Notes under the pieces: generated by a model
What the model saw: the letters and a program-made list of their open reading frames with translations, nothing else
The model's database searches: none
Told to the model about the DNA's origin: nothing
Program-made: the position numbers and the translations under genes
Assembly: GCA_026162565.1 (NCBI GenBank)
Contig: JAOEIQ010000013.1
Location: forward strand, 17,798-81,797
Source of the DNA: Flavobacteriaceae bacterium NBU2973
Lineage (GTDB): Bacteria > Bacteroidota > Bacteroidia > Flavobacteriales > Flavobacteriaceae
Direction: 5' to 3'
Length of the DNA stretch: 64,000 nt
Shown: positions 24,922 through 32,124 of the stretch, piece by piece
Position numbering within the stretch: position 1 is the first letter of the stretch
Layout: each line of letters opens with the position of its first letter

Positions 24922-25535
24922 GACGTCATGTAGTTTAAAATTTGCAACCAATTACTCTTTACTAGAGTAGTGGCTTTAGTAACTTGTTTGTTTTCTAAAT
25001 GATGAATAATTTGATTGTGATGATTTTCAGAGTTTTTATGATAGTCAGTATCTTCCATGAATTTTACCTCATAAAAAAATATTCTAACCTTTAAATCGAA
25101 TAAAATTTGTTGAGCTGTTTCATTTTTATAATTAGATGTCAATAAAGAATGAAACTCCATATCAGCATAAATTCTATCGATAGGATTTTTACAGGATTCA
25201 AATTTTAATTGTTGTTTTTTGAGTTTTTTTATTGTTTCCTCATTAAAATTTGATTCTTTAATTGCGAGTGATTCTAATGTTGCTACCAATTGGTATAGGT
25301 TTTTTGCTTCTTCGTTATTAAGCTCTGGTATTATGAATCCTCTATTTGGAACAGATTCTATTATTCTTGAATGTTCTAACTGTGTTAGTGCTTCTCTAAT
25401 TGGTGTTACGCTTACATCCAATTCTCTTGATATAGAAGCTAATGAAAGGGAGTTTCCTGGTTTTATATCTCCTGACCGCAATTTGTCTAATAGTAGTTCA
25501 CGTACTTGATCTCTGTAAGTTATTTTTGTAATCAT
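24918..25535 (-). CDS. GntR family regulator (FadR-type, FCD domain)
   Basis: 205 aa. The N-terminal winged helix contains LLLDKLRSGDIKPGNSLSLASISRELDVSVTPIREALTQLEHSRIIES...NRGF (residues 13-67), the GntR signature. The C-terminal all-helical FCD-type ligand domain follows (YQLVATLESLAIKES...MEFHSLLTS...HHNQIIHHLE). A 12-bp palindrome in its promoter suggests autoregulation. It is cotranscribed with the PD40 lipoprotein. Confidence 0.9.
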   Translation of the reverse strand: MITKITYRDQVRELLLDKLRSGDIKPGNSLSLASISRELDVSVTPIREALTQLEHSRIIESVPNRGFIIPELNNEEAKNLYQLVATLESLAIKESNFNEETIKKLKKQQLKFESCKNPIDRIYADMEFHSLLTSNYKNETAQQILFDLKVRIFFYEVKFMEDTDYHKNSENHHNQIIHHLENKQVTKATTLVKSNWLQILNYMTS

Positions 25536-25539
25536 AAAT

Positions 25540-25600
25540 CAAATATAATATATCGTATACGATTATAAAAATAAATTAACAATTAATTAGTAGTTAATTT
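25540..25600 (-). promoter_or_regulatory. gntR promoter with palindromic operator
   Basis: On the minus strand the exact -7 box TATATTTG lies at 25540-25547, 4 bases before the gntR ATG, so the mRNA should be leaderless or nearly so. Just upstream lies a perfect 12-bp palindrome ATCGTATACGAT (25552-25563), of the size expected for a GntR dimer. Further out, AAATTAAC (25573-25580) and GTTAATTT (25593-25600) form another inverted repeat with a 12-bp spacer. Confidence 0.65.
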
Positions 25601-25642
25601 TATGATATATTATAATGAATAATCCAACTTAAAAATAGGAAG

Positions 25643-26710
25643 TTACAACCATTTTTTCCTTTTAAAATAGAATAGCATACCTGTAAACAAAACAATCATC
25701 ACTCCCCAAAGAATAAAGTAAGCATTTTCATATTTTAACTCTGGGATGTTTTCAAAGTTCATTCCATAGATTCCTGCAATAAATGTAAGTGGTATAAAGA
25801 TAGATGCCATAATGGTTAATACTTTCATGACTTCATTCATTTTGTTACTAATAGTTGTCATATACATATCCATTAAACTCCATATCATTTCGCGATAGAT
25901 ATCAATATTTTCTGTTACATGAATAATATGATCATAGATATCTCGATAATAGGTTTTAGTTTTTTTGAGTATCAGGTTACTCTCATGTTTTTCTATACGG
26001 CTTATAACTTCTCTTAAAGGAAATATGGCACGACGTACTTTTAAGATTTCACGTTTTAAACCTTGTATATCTTGTGTTATTGTTTCGTTAGGATTACCTT
26101 CAAAAAGTAAGGTTTCTAAATCTTCAACTTTAGTGCCTAAAGTTTCAATAATATTAAAATAATGGTCTACAACAGCATCTATTAAAGTGTATAGAAGATA
26201 ATCTGCATTGAGACCTCTTATTCTTCCTTTAGCTGTTCGTAAACGGTCTCTTATAGAATCAAACACATCTCCTTCAGCTTCTTGAAATGATAATACACAG
26301 TGTTTTCCTAAAATAAAACTGACTTGTTCCGAGATAATATTTTTAGAGTCGTCATAGTAGAGCATTTTTAATACAATAAAAATGTAATCTTCGTACTCGT
26401 CAATTTTTGGACGTTGAGAGACGTTTACAATATCTTCTAGAACGAGTGGATGTAAGTTATAGTATTTTCCAATTTTTTCAATTTCAACAACATTATTTAA
26501 GCCGTTAATATTGAGCCAAGTAACGGTTTCGGTAGTTTTGAAAGGAAAACTATCTTCTATCGATGCCAGTTCAAGTTCTATACATGAGTCTTTGTTATAG
26601 TCAAAAGTTTCAATAATAAGATTATTGTTCTTTTTACCAGTGTAAATAACTGAACCAGGAATGGTTCCTATCTTTTTATTTTTATAGAGATCTTTCTGAT
26701 TTTTACTCAT
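25643..26710 (-). CDS. corA: CorA family magnesium/cobalt transporter
   Basis: 355 aa. A large soluble N-terminal domain (WLNINGLNNVVEIEKIGKYYNLHPLVLEDI...RPKIDEYEDYIFIVLKML) is followed by a long helix and two C-terminal membrane helices. The selectivity motif GMN is at 316-318 (GIYGMNFENIPEL). The basic tail KRKKWL faces the cytoplasm. It makes a homopentameric Mg2+ channel. It is 5 bases downstream of the MscS-like gene. Confidence 0.93.
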   Translation of the reverse strand: MSKNQKDLYKNKKIGTIPGSVIYTGKKNNNLIIETFDYNKDSCIELELASIEDSFPFKTTETVTWLNINGLNNVVEIEKIGKYYNLHPLVLEDIVNVSQRPKIDEYEDYIFIVLKMLYYDDSKNIISEQVSFILGKHCVLSFQEAEGDVFDSIRDRLRTAKGRIRGLNADYLLYTLIDAVVDHYFNIIETLGTKVEDLETLLFEGNPNETITQDIQGLKREILKVRRAIFPLREVISRIEKHESNLILKKTKTYYRDIYDHIIHVTENIDIYREMIWSLMDMYMTTISNKMNEVMKVLTIMASIFIPLTFIAGIYGMNFENIPELKYENAYFILWGVMIVLFTGMLFYFKRKKWL

Positions 26711-26715
26711 GGTGC

Positions 26716-27237
26716 TTATCTATCAAGAACATTTTTCTCTATTAAAGTTACAGCTTTTTGTAGGATGAGGTTGTTAGGATAGGTCATTAAATCTCCATTT
26801 TCAAGACGCACGTGTATTTGAAAGGACCTAATATCTTCTATAATACCAATAACTTCGGCATCTTTATCATGCACATGAATTTTATCTCCAATTTTATATG
26901 GAAAGGAGAAGAACATGACTATTCCGGATGTTACATTACTTAATATAGACCAAACTGCAAATAAACCTACACCAATAACAGCAAATACAGATGAAAACAC
27001 AACGACTATATCTGACATGTCTACTCCAAAAATAATAGCCTCTAATAGTATGGCGATTAATAATAAAACAACACTAATATAGCGACCAACTAGTTTTACA
27101 CGAGCATAGACCATATTGCTTTTTTTGGCAATTCGTCTTATAATTTTACTCAAAATCAAATGGATTATTGCAAGCACTACTAATACGACTAAAGAAATAT
27201 ATACTTGATTTGGATGTGTTTTAAAGAATTCTAGCAT
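26716..27237 (-). CDS. Small MscS-type mechanosensitive channel
   Basis: 173 aa. Three N-terminal membrane helices lead into a pore-helix and beta-domain region (FAVWSILSNVTSGIVMFFSFPYKIGDKIHVHDKDAEVIGIIEDI...VRLENGDLMTYPNNLILQKAV), the MS_channel core. It lacks the long C-terminal cytoplasmic domain of E. coli MscS (286 aa), so it is a minimal form. It should release solutes on hypo-osmotic shock. It is operonic with corA. Confidence 0.88.
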   Translation of the reverse strand: MLEFFKTHPNQVYISLVVLVVLAIIHLILSKIIRRIAKKSNMVYARVKLVGRYISVVLLLIAILLEAIIFGVDMSDIVVVFSSVFAVIGVGLFAVWSILSNVTSGIVMFFSFPYKIGDKIHVHDKDAEVIGIIEDIRSFQIHVRLENGDLMTYPNNLILQKAVTLIEKNVLDR

Positions 27238-27288
27238 GTCTTGAATTGTAGATTGTAACGCAAAGATAAACTACTTATAAAAACTAAA

Positions 27289-28224
27289 CTAGTTAAGTTT
27301 TAGGGTTTTTCGTAATGCTTCATCTGCGTTAGAGTTTTTACTCCAATAGGCTGATTTTATAGACTCTAATTTTGTTGCTTTGGTAGTTAAGGTTTTTGCA
27401 TTAGATCCAAAACCACTTTTAAAGGATTCTTCCCAACTCAATATATCATAAGGAAACGATTCATTAAAATTAATGTTTAAAGTCCTATTTAACTCTGGAT
27501 AGTTAAGGGTATAAGTGCCATTTTCGAGTTCTGCGGAAACTTTATAAGCTTTTAGTGGGATATGTTTTAATCTGATAAATTCTAACGAAGGTATTACTTC
27601 TAAATTTCCTGTAGGAAGACTTTTTGGGTCTAAACGAAGTTTAGTCCATAATTCGTTTTCTAAAATCGCTTTATCAAGTTTTAAATTCTGATCTGCTTCA
27701 CCTTCAAAATAGGAGTGCGACATAATTTCAAACTGCTCTCTGTTATTAAGTTGCGAATAAACATGACCACACCATTCTTGCATAGAACTAGAAACCTTAA
27801 TTGCGTGTTGTTCGTTATTTACTGGAAAAAATGTACTCTGCATAATAGAGTACGGATACATACCAGTATTAAAGTTTTTGGTCGCATTGAGTTTTAAAAC
27901 AGGAATGTTATCAGCATTTTGCCTGTCAGCTTTTACTTGAATATCTGGAAGAAAATCTTCGGTTACATAGATTAAAACGGCTTCACCATCTCGTATTTCT
28001 CCATAGCGAGCTTGCTCTAGTTTGTAGGATGTTATTTCTGCTTGCCCTTGATACCAATAATTTTTAAATTGTTGAGACGGTTCTTTGTATATTTTAGTGT
28101 CTTCAATTTTTTCAGTAACCACAGCATTATTTTCAGCTAAATCAGTATTTACGTTTTGCTGCTTACATGAAAAGATTAATGTAATTAAGAAGAAGCTAAA
28201 AATAGAAGAGAATAAACGTTTCAT
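27289..28224 (-). CDS. Conserved lipoprotein of unknown function, next to maf
   Basis: 311 aa from the ATG at 28222-28224. Lipoprotein signal with the lipobox IFSC (Cys20). The body has SQQFKNYWYQGQAEITSYKLEQARYGE.RDGEAVLIYVTEDFLP and SSMQEWCGHVYSQLN, blocks conserved in Flavobacteria. Homologues are often mislabelled as septum inhibitor Maf because of the neighbouring gene; this protein has no Maf motif. It acts in the envelope; the function is unknown. Confidence 0.8.
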   Translation of the reverse strand: MKRLFSSIFSFFLITLIFSCKQQNVNTDLAENNAVVTEKIEDTKIYKEPSQQFKNYWYQGQAEITSYKLEQARYGEIRDGEAVLIYVTEDFLPDIQVKADRQNADNIPVLKLNATKNFNTGMYPYSIMQSTFFPVNNEQHAIKVSSSMQEWCGHVYSQLNNREQFEIMSHSYFEGEADQNLKLDKAILENELWTKLRLDPKSLPTGNLEVIPSLEFIRLKHIPLKAYKVSAELENGTYTLNYPELNRTLNINFNESFPYDILSWEESFKSGFGSNAKTLTTKATKLESIKSAYWSKNSNADEALRKTLKLN

Positions 28225-28258
28225 AATCAATGGTTTTTTCGATTATAAAATTACAACA

Positions 28259-28852
28259 CTATTCTTGGTTTACCGCAGTATTTAACGTTTCGTAAAGAAG
28301 ATGAGTAGGCAAACCCATAACATTAAAATAGGAGCCTTCTAATTTGGTTACAGCAATAAAACCAAACCATTCTTGTATACCATATCCTCCAGCTTTATCA
28401 TAAGGACTGTAGTTATCTATATAATGCCATATCTCCTCGTCTGATAAGTCTTTAAAAGTTACTTTAGTAACATCATGAACTGTTTTTTGAAACTCTTTAT
28501 GCTTCACACAAATCGAAGAAATAACCTCATGTGTATTACCACTTAAAGAACGTATCATTTGAAATGCCTCATCTTCAGAACGTGGTTTTTCTAAAGCTCG
28601 TTCATTAAACCAAACAATAGTATCGCTTGTTACTAGAATATCTTTATCGGTTAAATCGTTTTCAAATTGTAAGGACTTTAATTGTGCCAAATAATTCGTG
28701 ATTTCAAAGTGACGTAAAGAATCTGGATACTCTTCTTTTACAGGTTTTAAACGAATTTCAAACTCAAAACCCAAGTCTTTAAAAAAATGTTGGCGTCTAG
28801 GAGAGCCAGAGGCAAGAATGAGATTATAATTTTTAAGTTTGTCTTTAAGCAT
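28259..28852 (-). CDS. maf: Maf-like nucleotide pyrophosphatase
   Basis: 197 aa. It starts LILASGSPRRQHFFKDLGF (residues 12-30), the Maf nucleotide loop. It has the TSDTIVWF catalytic Asp, EKPRSEDEAFQMIRSLSGNTHEV and YDKAGGYGIQEWFGFIAVTKLEGSYFNVMGLP. Maf proteins hydrolyse non-canonical or noncognate nucleoside triphosphates (dTTP/UTP/m5UTP types) in the cytoplasm. The gene lies at the end of a row with a membrane protein and UbiA. Confidence 0.92.
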   Translation of the reverse strand: MLKDKLKNYNLILASGSPRRQHFFKDLGFEFEIRLKPVKEEYPDSLRHFEITNYLAQLKSLQFENDLTDKDILVTSDTIVWFNERALEKPRSEDEAFQMIRSLSGNTHEVISSICVKHKEFQKTVHDVTKVTFKDLSDEEIWHYIDNYSPYDKAGGYGIQEWFGFIAVTKLEGSYFNVMGLPTHLLYETLNTAVNQE

Positions 28853-28857
28853 ATGCT

Positions 28858-29223
28858 TTAGTTGTTCTGTAAACCTACTTGCTTTATTTCAGTTTTGCCA
28901 TACTTAACAAGGAGCATTACAGAAAAGATAAGGTTTAAACCTAAAAATAACGATCCAACTCCTAATAATTGTAAGGCATCAGAATTAAATTCTGGAAATT
29001 CTGATACTTCAGAAATCAAAGCTAAAACCATAAATAGATTTACTAAAATCCAAAGCGAAGCAATGCTAACTCCCAGGATCTTATTTTTTGTAATTAAAAG
29101 AGTAACCAATAATAAAATTAATACAACAGCAAACCAATTAACAATCACAGCTGCTGATATGTAATAAAATAATGTTGCAGCTATTAAATAGGTTTCAGGG
29201 AGGTTAGATTTTAAATGTTTCAT
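28858..29223 (-). CDS. Small four-helix membrane protein
   Basis: 121 aa, not recognised by name. Four hydrophobic helices (ATLFYYISAAVIVNWFAVVLILL, NKILGVSIASLWILVNLFMVLAL, LLGVGSLFLGLNLIFSVMLLVKYG and part of the first) and a short charged C-terminus. It sits between ubiA-like and maf with gaps of 5 bases. Function unknown. Confidence 0.7.
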   Translation of the reverse strand: MKHLKSNLPETYLIAATLFYYISAAVIVNWFAVVLILLLVTLLITKNKILGVSIASLWILVNLFMVLALISEVSEFPEFNSDALQLLGVGSLFLGLNLIFSVMLLVKYGKTEIKQVGLQNN

Positions 29224-29228
29224 GTTGG

Positions 29229-30143
29229 TTATTTTAGAATAAAAGGATATAGCAATAACGATAAAACTCCTGTTAATAGTATAAATTTAAGCATATTACT
29301 AATATAATGGTATTCTTTTTTAGAATCAGCACTAAAAGATTTAATACTAACATAAACCAATGGAGCTATAATAGCTACTAAAAAATAGCCTACAGCAATT
29401 TCTTGTTTATATAAATACGTAACTGTGTAATAAATGGTTGCTGCAATTGGAATCAAGCTTAAGGCAAAAATAACTTTAGATGTACGCTCTCTGCCTATGG
29501 CTATTGGTAATGTATTAAGTCCTGCTTTATAATCACCATCTATATCTTCCATATCTTTTGTAAGTTCACGTAAAAAGTTAATAGCAAAAGCGAATAGCGA
29601 ATAATCAAGCAAAATTTTAAACATAGTTAATTGGGTTTCTTGATTATTTTCTGTGATTACAGGTAATAAATCAAAAAGTCCAACAATAATAATACTTAAT
29701 GCTACCAGAGCAGAAATCACCAAATTACCAATAATTAAAATACCTTTTAAATAGGTTGCATAAACATAGAGAAGCGCAGACACAATTACAAAGACAGAAA
29801 ACAAACCATTTCTGCCGACTAGATTTGCTAAATAAAAGCCGAGTCCAACACCAATAACATTAAACATTATAAATAGGTTAGAGGCCGTTTTTTCAGATAT
29901 ATGCTTGCCAACAATAACCTTATTTGGTTTATTTACCAAATCGATTTCAACATCATGAATATCGTTGATGATATTTCCTGCAGCTGCTATGCATACAGTA
30001 GCTATGATTAATAAAGAAAAACCAAAACCATTTAAAGTAATATCGATACCAAAAGGCTCGAAAAGCGCATATTTGATTAATAATTGCGTTAACACAATTA
30101 GTAACAGATTTTTCCAGCGGATGAGTTTTAAAATGCTTTGCAT
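29229..30143 (-). CDS. UbiA-family prenyltransferase (GGGP synthase-like)
   Basis: 304 aa with eight or nine membrane helices. The first Asp-rich motif is NIINDIHDVEIDLVNKPNKVI and the second is LTKDMEDIDGDYKAGLNTLPI, which bind Mg-prenyl diphosphate. Flavobacterial members are labelled geranylgeranylglycerol-phosphate geranylgeranyltransferase; the true acceptor (quinone ring, haem or glycerol phosphate) cannot be read from sequence. It is cotranscribed with the small membrane protein and maf. Confidence 0.88.
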   Translation of the reverse strand: MQSILKLIRWKNLLLIVLTQLLIKYALFEPFGIDITLNGFGFSLLIIATVCIAAAGNIINDIHDVEIDLVNKPNKVIVGKHISEKTASNLFIMFNVIGVGLGFYLANLVGRNGLFSVFVIVSALLYVYATYLKGILIIGNLVISALVALSIIIVGLFDLLPVITENNQETQLTMFKILLDYSLFAFAINFLRELTKDMEDIDGDYKAGLNTLPIAIGRERTSKVIFALSLIPIAATIYYTVTYLYKQEIAVGYFLVAIIAPLVYVSIKSFSADSKKEYHYISNMLKFILLTGVLSLLLYPFILK

Positions 30144-30149
30144 TTTTTT

Positions 30150-30177
30150 GTTAAAAGTTAAAAGTTAAAAGTTAAAA
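30150..30177. repeat. (GTTAAAA)4 tandem repeat
   Basis: Four perfect copies of the heptamer GTTAAAA directly upstream (6 bases) of the UbiA-type gene start. It lies in the 5' region of that minus-strand gene and may alter promoter or leader length if the copy number changes. Confidence 0.9.
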
Positions 30178-30187
30178 GTATAATTTT

Positions 30188-30257
30188 GACTACTGACTAC
30201 TGACTACTGACTACTGACTACTGACTACTGACTACTGACTACTGACTACTGACTACT
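30188..30257. repeat. (GACTACT)10 tandem heptamer
   Basis: Ten perfect copies of GACTACT. The left-most copies lie in the 112-base gap between the KdsC-like gene and the UbiA-type gene. The last copy supplies the first two bases of the stop codon (TAG, 30256-30258) of the KdsC-like gene, so the array starts exactly at the coding end. Perfect identity of ten copies points to recent slippage. Confidence 0.95.
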
Positions 30258-30786
30258 AATCATACTTGGCATCAAAATTTCCGTCCCATTTTCCTTGTAC
30301 TTTCATGACTTGTTCGATAATATCTCTGACACAGCCTTTACCGCCTTTTTTATGAGATATATATTTGCTAATGGCTTTAATTTCAATAGCTGCATCTTGC
30401 GGGCAACAAGGTAAGCCAACCAAACTCATAACAGGATGATCAGGAATATCGTCACCAACATAAATAATTTCGTCTGCTTTTAAGTTGTAGTTGTTTACGT
30501 ATTCTTCATACTGAATAACTTTATTATGAGCTCCTAAATAGATATCTTTAATACCCAAACCTTGCAATCGCTTTCTAACACCTTCGTTACTACCACCAGA
30601 AATAATACAAACATTGTAACCAGCATCAACAGCAGTTTTCATGGCATAGCCATCTTTAATATTCATTCGACGTAGCTGCTCTCCTGTAGTAGTTATGGTT
30701 ATGGTTCCATCAGTTAACACACCATCAACATCAAAAATAAAGGTGGTTATATGGTTGAGGTATTCTTTATAGCTTTTATCAGTCAT
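30256..30786 (-). CDS. kdsC: KdsC-type KDO 8-phosphate phosphatase (HAD)
   Basis: 176 aa, the size of stand-alone KdsC. HAD motif I is FIFDVDGVLTDG (17-28), motif II is ISGG, and motif III/IV is KADEIIYVGDDIPDHPVMSLVGLPCCP. The enzyme removes phosphate from KDO-8-P in lipopolysaccharide inner core synthesis; it is tetrameric and cytoplasmic. Some relatives act on other sugar phosphates, so KdsC is a family-level call. The TAG stop is partly formed by the heptamer array. Confidence 0.87.
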   Translation of the reverse strand: MTDKSYKEYLNHITTFIFDVDGVLTDGTITITTTGEQLRRMNIKDGYAMKTAVDAGYNVCIISGGSNEGVRKRLQGLGIKDIYLGAHNKVIQYEEYVNNYNLKADEIIYVGDDIPDHPVMSLVGLPCCPQDAAIEIKAISKYISHKKGGKGCVRDIIEQVMKVQGKWDGNFDAKYD

Positions 30787-30797
30787 AATTTAGTTAA

Positions 30798-31580
30798 TCA
30801 TTTTTTGGTTGTTGAGGTTCTCGAAACACCATGTGTTTTTTGTATCGATTTTGTTAACAGCTCGTATATAGTTCTGTGATGCTCGTTTTCAAGTAATTTT
30901 AAATGACGTTTAATTGTTTTTTTATCATTGCGTTTTGCTGGTCCAGTTTGTGCCATATAAGGCGATAATTCTTGAACTTTATTAGCAGTTTCTTGAATTA
31001 GTGGCTTTAAGATGTCAAAATTAATACTCTTAGCATCACTTATTTCATGAGCTATTCGGTAGAGTTGATTGGTAAAGTTATTAATAAAAACAGCTGCTAA
31101 ATGAAGTGTTTGACGTTGTTCTGTATTAATTTTATAGTGAGGACTGCCAATAGCTTCAGCTAGTGATTTTAAAATTGGTAAATCTTTTTTATCTAAAGTC
31201 TCTATACAAAAAGGGACTTGACTAAAATCAACATCTGTGTTTTTTGAAAACGTTTGTAAAGGATAAAAAACACCACGATTATTTTTTCTATCTAAATCAT
31301 GAATACCTACACTGCCAGATGTATGAACAACTAAACGATTTGAGAACGGTAGCTCTGAAGAAACAGTTGAAACAGCATCATCACTAATAGCTAAAATATA
31401 AATATCTGATGTTTTTAAGCTTGATAAATTATCAGTAATAGAAGTAATAGATTTATAGTCTTTAATTGAATTTAAATTTCTACTAAACCATTGATTTACA
31501 GTTATTTTATTTGCTTTATTAAAAGCTTTAAACAAATGCGTAGCCACATTACCAGAACCAATAATTGTTACTGAAATCAT
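30798..31580 (-). CDS. Rossmann-fold / DUF2520 oxidoreductase-like protein
   Basis: 260 aa. The N-terminal nucleotide-binding strand is VTIIGSGNVATHLFKAF (GxGNVA at 8-13), then DIYILAISDDAVSTVSSEL and VVHTSGSVG. The C-terminal DUF2520 helical domain includes LHLAAVFINNFTNQLYRIAHEI and GPAKRNDKKTIKRHL. It resembles 6-phosphogluconate dehydrogenase-like or F420-type reductases, with unknown substrate. It is 11 bases upstream of the KdsC gene in the same operon. Confidence 0.83.
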   Translation of the reverse strand: MISVTIIGSGNVATHLFKAFNKANKITVNQWFSRNLNSIKDYKSITSITDNLSSLKTSDIYILAISDDAVSTVSSELPFSNRLVVHTSGSVGIHDLDRKNNRGVFYPLQTFSKNTDVDFSQVPFCIETLDKKDLPILKSLAEAIGSPHYKINTEQRQTLHLAAVFINNFTNQLYRIAHEISDAKSINFDILKPLIQETANKVQELSPYMAQTGPAKRNDKKTIKRHLKLLENEHHRTIYELLTKSIQKTHGVSRTSTTKK

Positions 31581-31626
31581 ATTGCTAAAATAAGTAAGTA
31601 TACTATGATAAAAAAGCCCTGACCAT

Positions 31627-31634
31627 TATCTTTG
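31627..31634 (+). promoter_or_regulatory. -7 promoter element of the truncated globin gene
   Basis: TATCTTTG, exact TAnnTTTG consensus, ends 6 bases before the ATG at 31641. Transcription would begin at or next to the start codon, so a leaderless mRNA is likely. Confidence 0.6.
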
Positions 31635-31640
31635 TAAACA

Positions 31641-32027
31641 ATGGAAAAAACAGATTTAGCAAATAGAGACGATATATATCTTTTAGTGTCATCATTCTAC
31701 AAAAAAGTAAGAGCAGATAAAACACTAGGTCCTTTCTTTAATGATGTGATTAACGATTGGGATGTGCATTTAGATAGATTGACAACATTTTGGGAGTCCA
31801 GCTTATTTTTAAAAACTAAATATTATGGTAATCCATTAGATGCTCATGTAAAAGTCGATAAGGCTCATAATAACTCCATTACAGAATTGCACTTTGGTAT
31901 ATGGCTTAATTTGTGGTATCAAACTATCGAGGAATTATTTGAAGGCGATTATGCAGAAAATGCTAAACGACGTGCACGTAAAATGGGCACCTTTTTGTAC
32001 TTAAAGATTTTTGAGGCCAGACAGTAA
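31641..32027 (+). CDS. Group III truncated haemoglobin
   Basis: 128 aa. It has the 2/2 globin pattern of group III: LVSSFYKKVRADKTLGPFFND, the long HLDRLTTFWESSLF helix, HVKVDKAHN, and ITELHFGIWLNLW with the proximal His. It has no glycine-rich loop of groups I and II. It binds haem and O2/NO in the cytoplasm; the role is not known for most group III globins. It stands alone, directly upstream of the cytochrome c assembly gene. Confidence 0.9.
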   Translation: MEKTDLANRDDIYLLVSSFYKKVRADKTLGPFFNDVINDWDVHLDRLTTFWESSLFLKTKYYGNPLDAHVKVDKAHNNSITELHFGIWLNLWYQTIEELFEGDYAENAKRRARKMGTFLYLKIFEARQ

Positions 32028-32091
32028 TTTTTAACTCAAAAAATATAGTTAAAATATCTTCAGCTTGTCTTAAAATCAACTCAAAAAGCCT

Positions 32092-32099
32092 TAAATTTG
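32092..32099 (+). promoter_or_regulatory. -7 promoter element of the CcsBA gene
   Basis: TAAATTTG, exact TAnnTTTG, 25 bases before the ATG at 32125. A TTG at 32065-32067 is 24 bases upstream, a little far for the -33 box. Confidence 0.5.
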
Positions 32100-32124
32100 C
32101 ACGACCTTAAAAATAAGCAATGCT

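Noticed and set aside
27289..28224. Maf septum inhibitor
   Set aside because: No ASxSPRR motif or Maf fold pattern; it is a lipoprotein next to the true maf gene at 28259-28852.
30188..30257. CRISPR array
   Set aside because: The repeat is a 7-bp tandem without spacers, and no cas genes are near.
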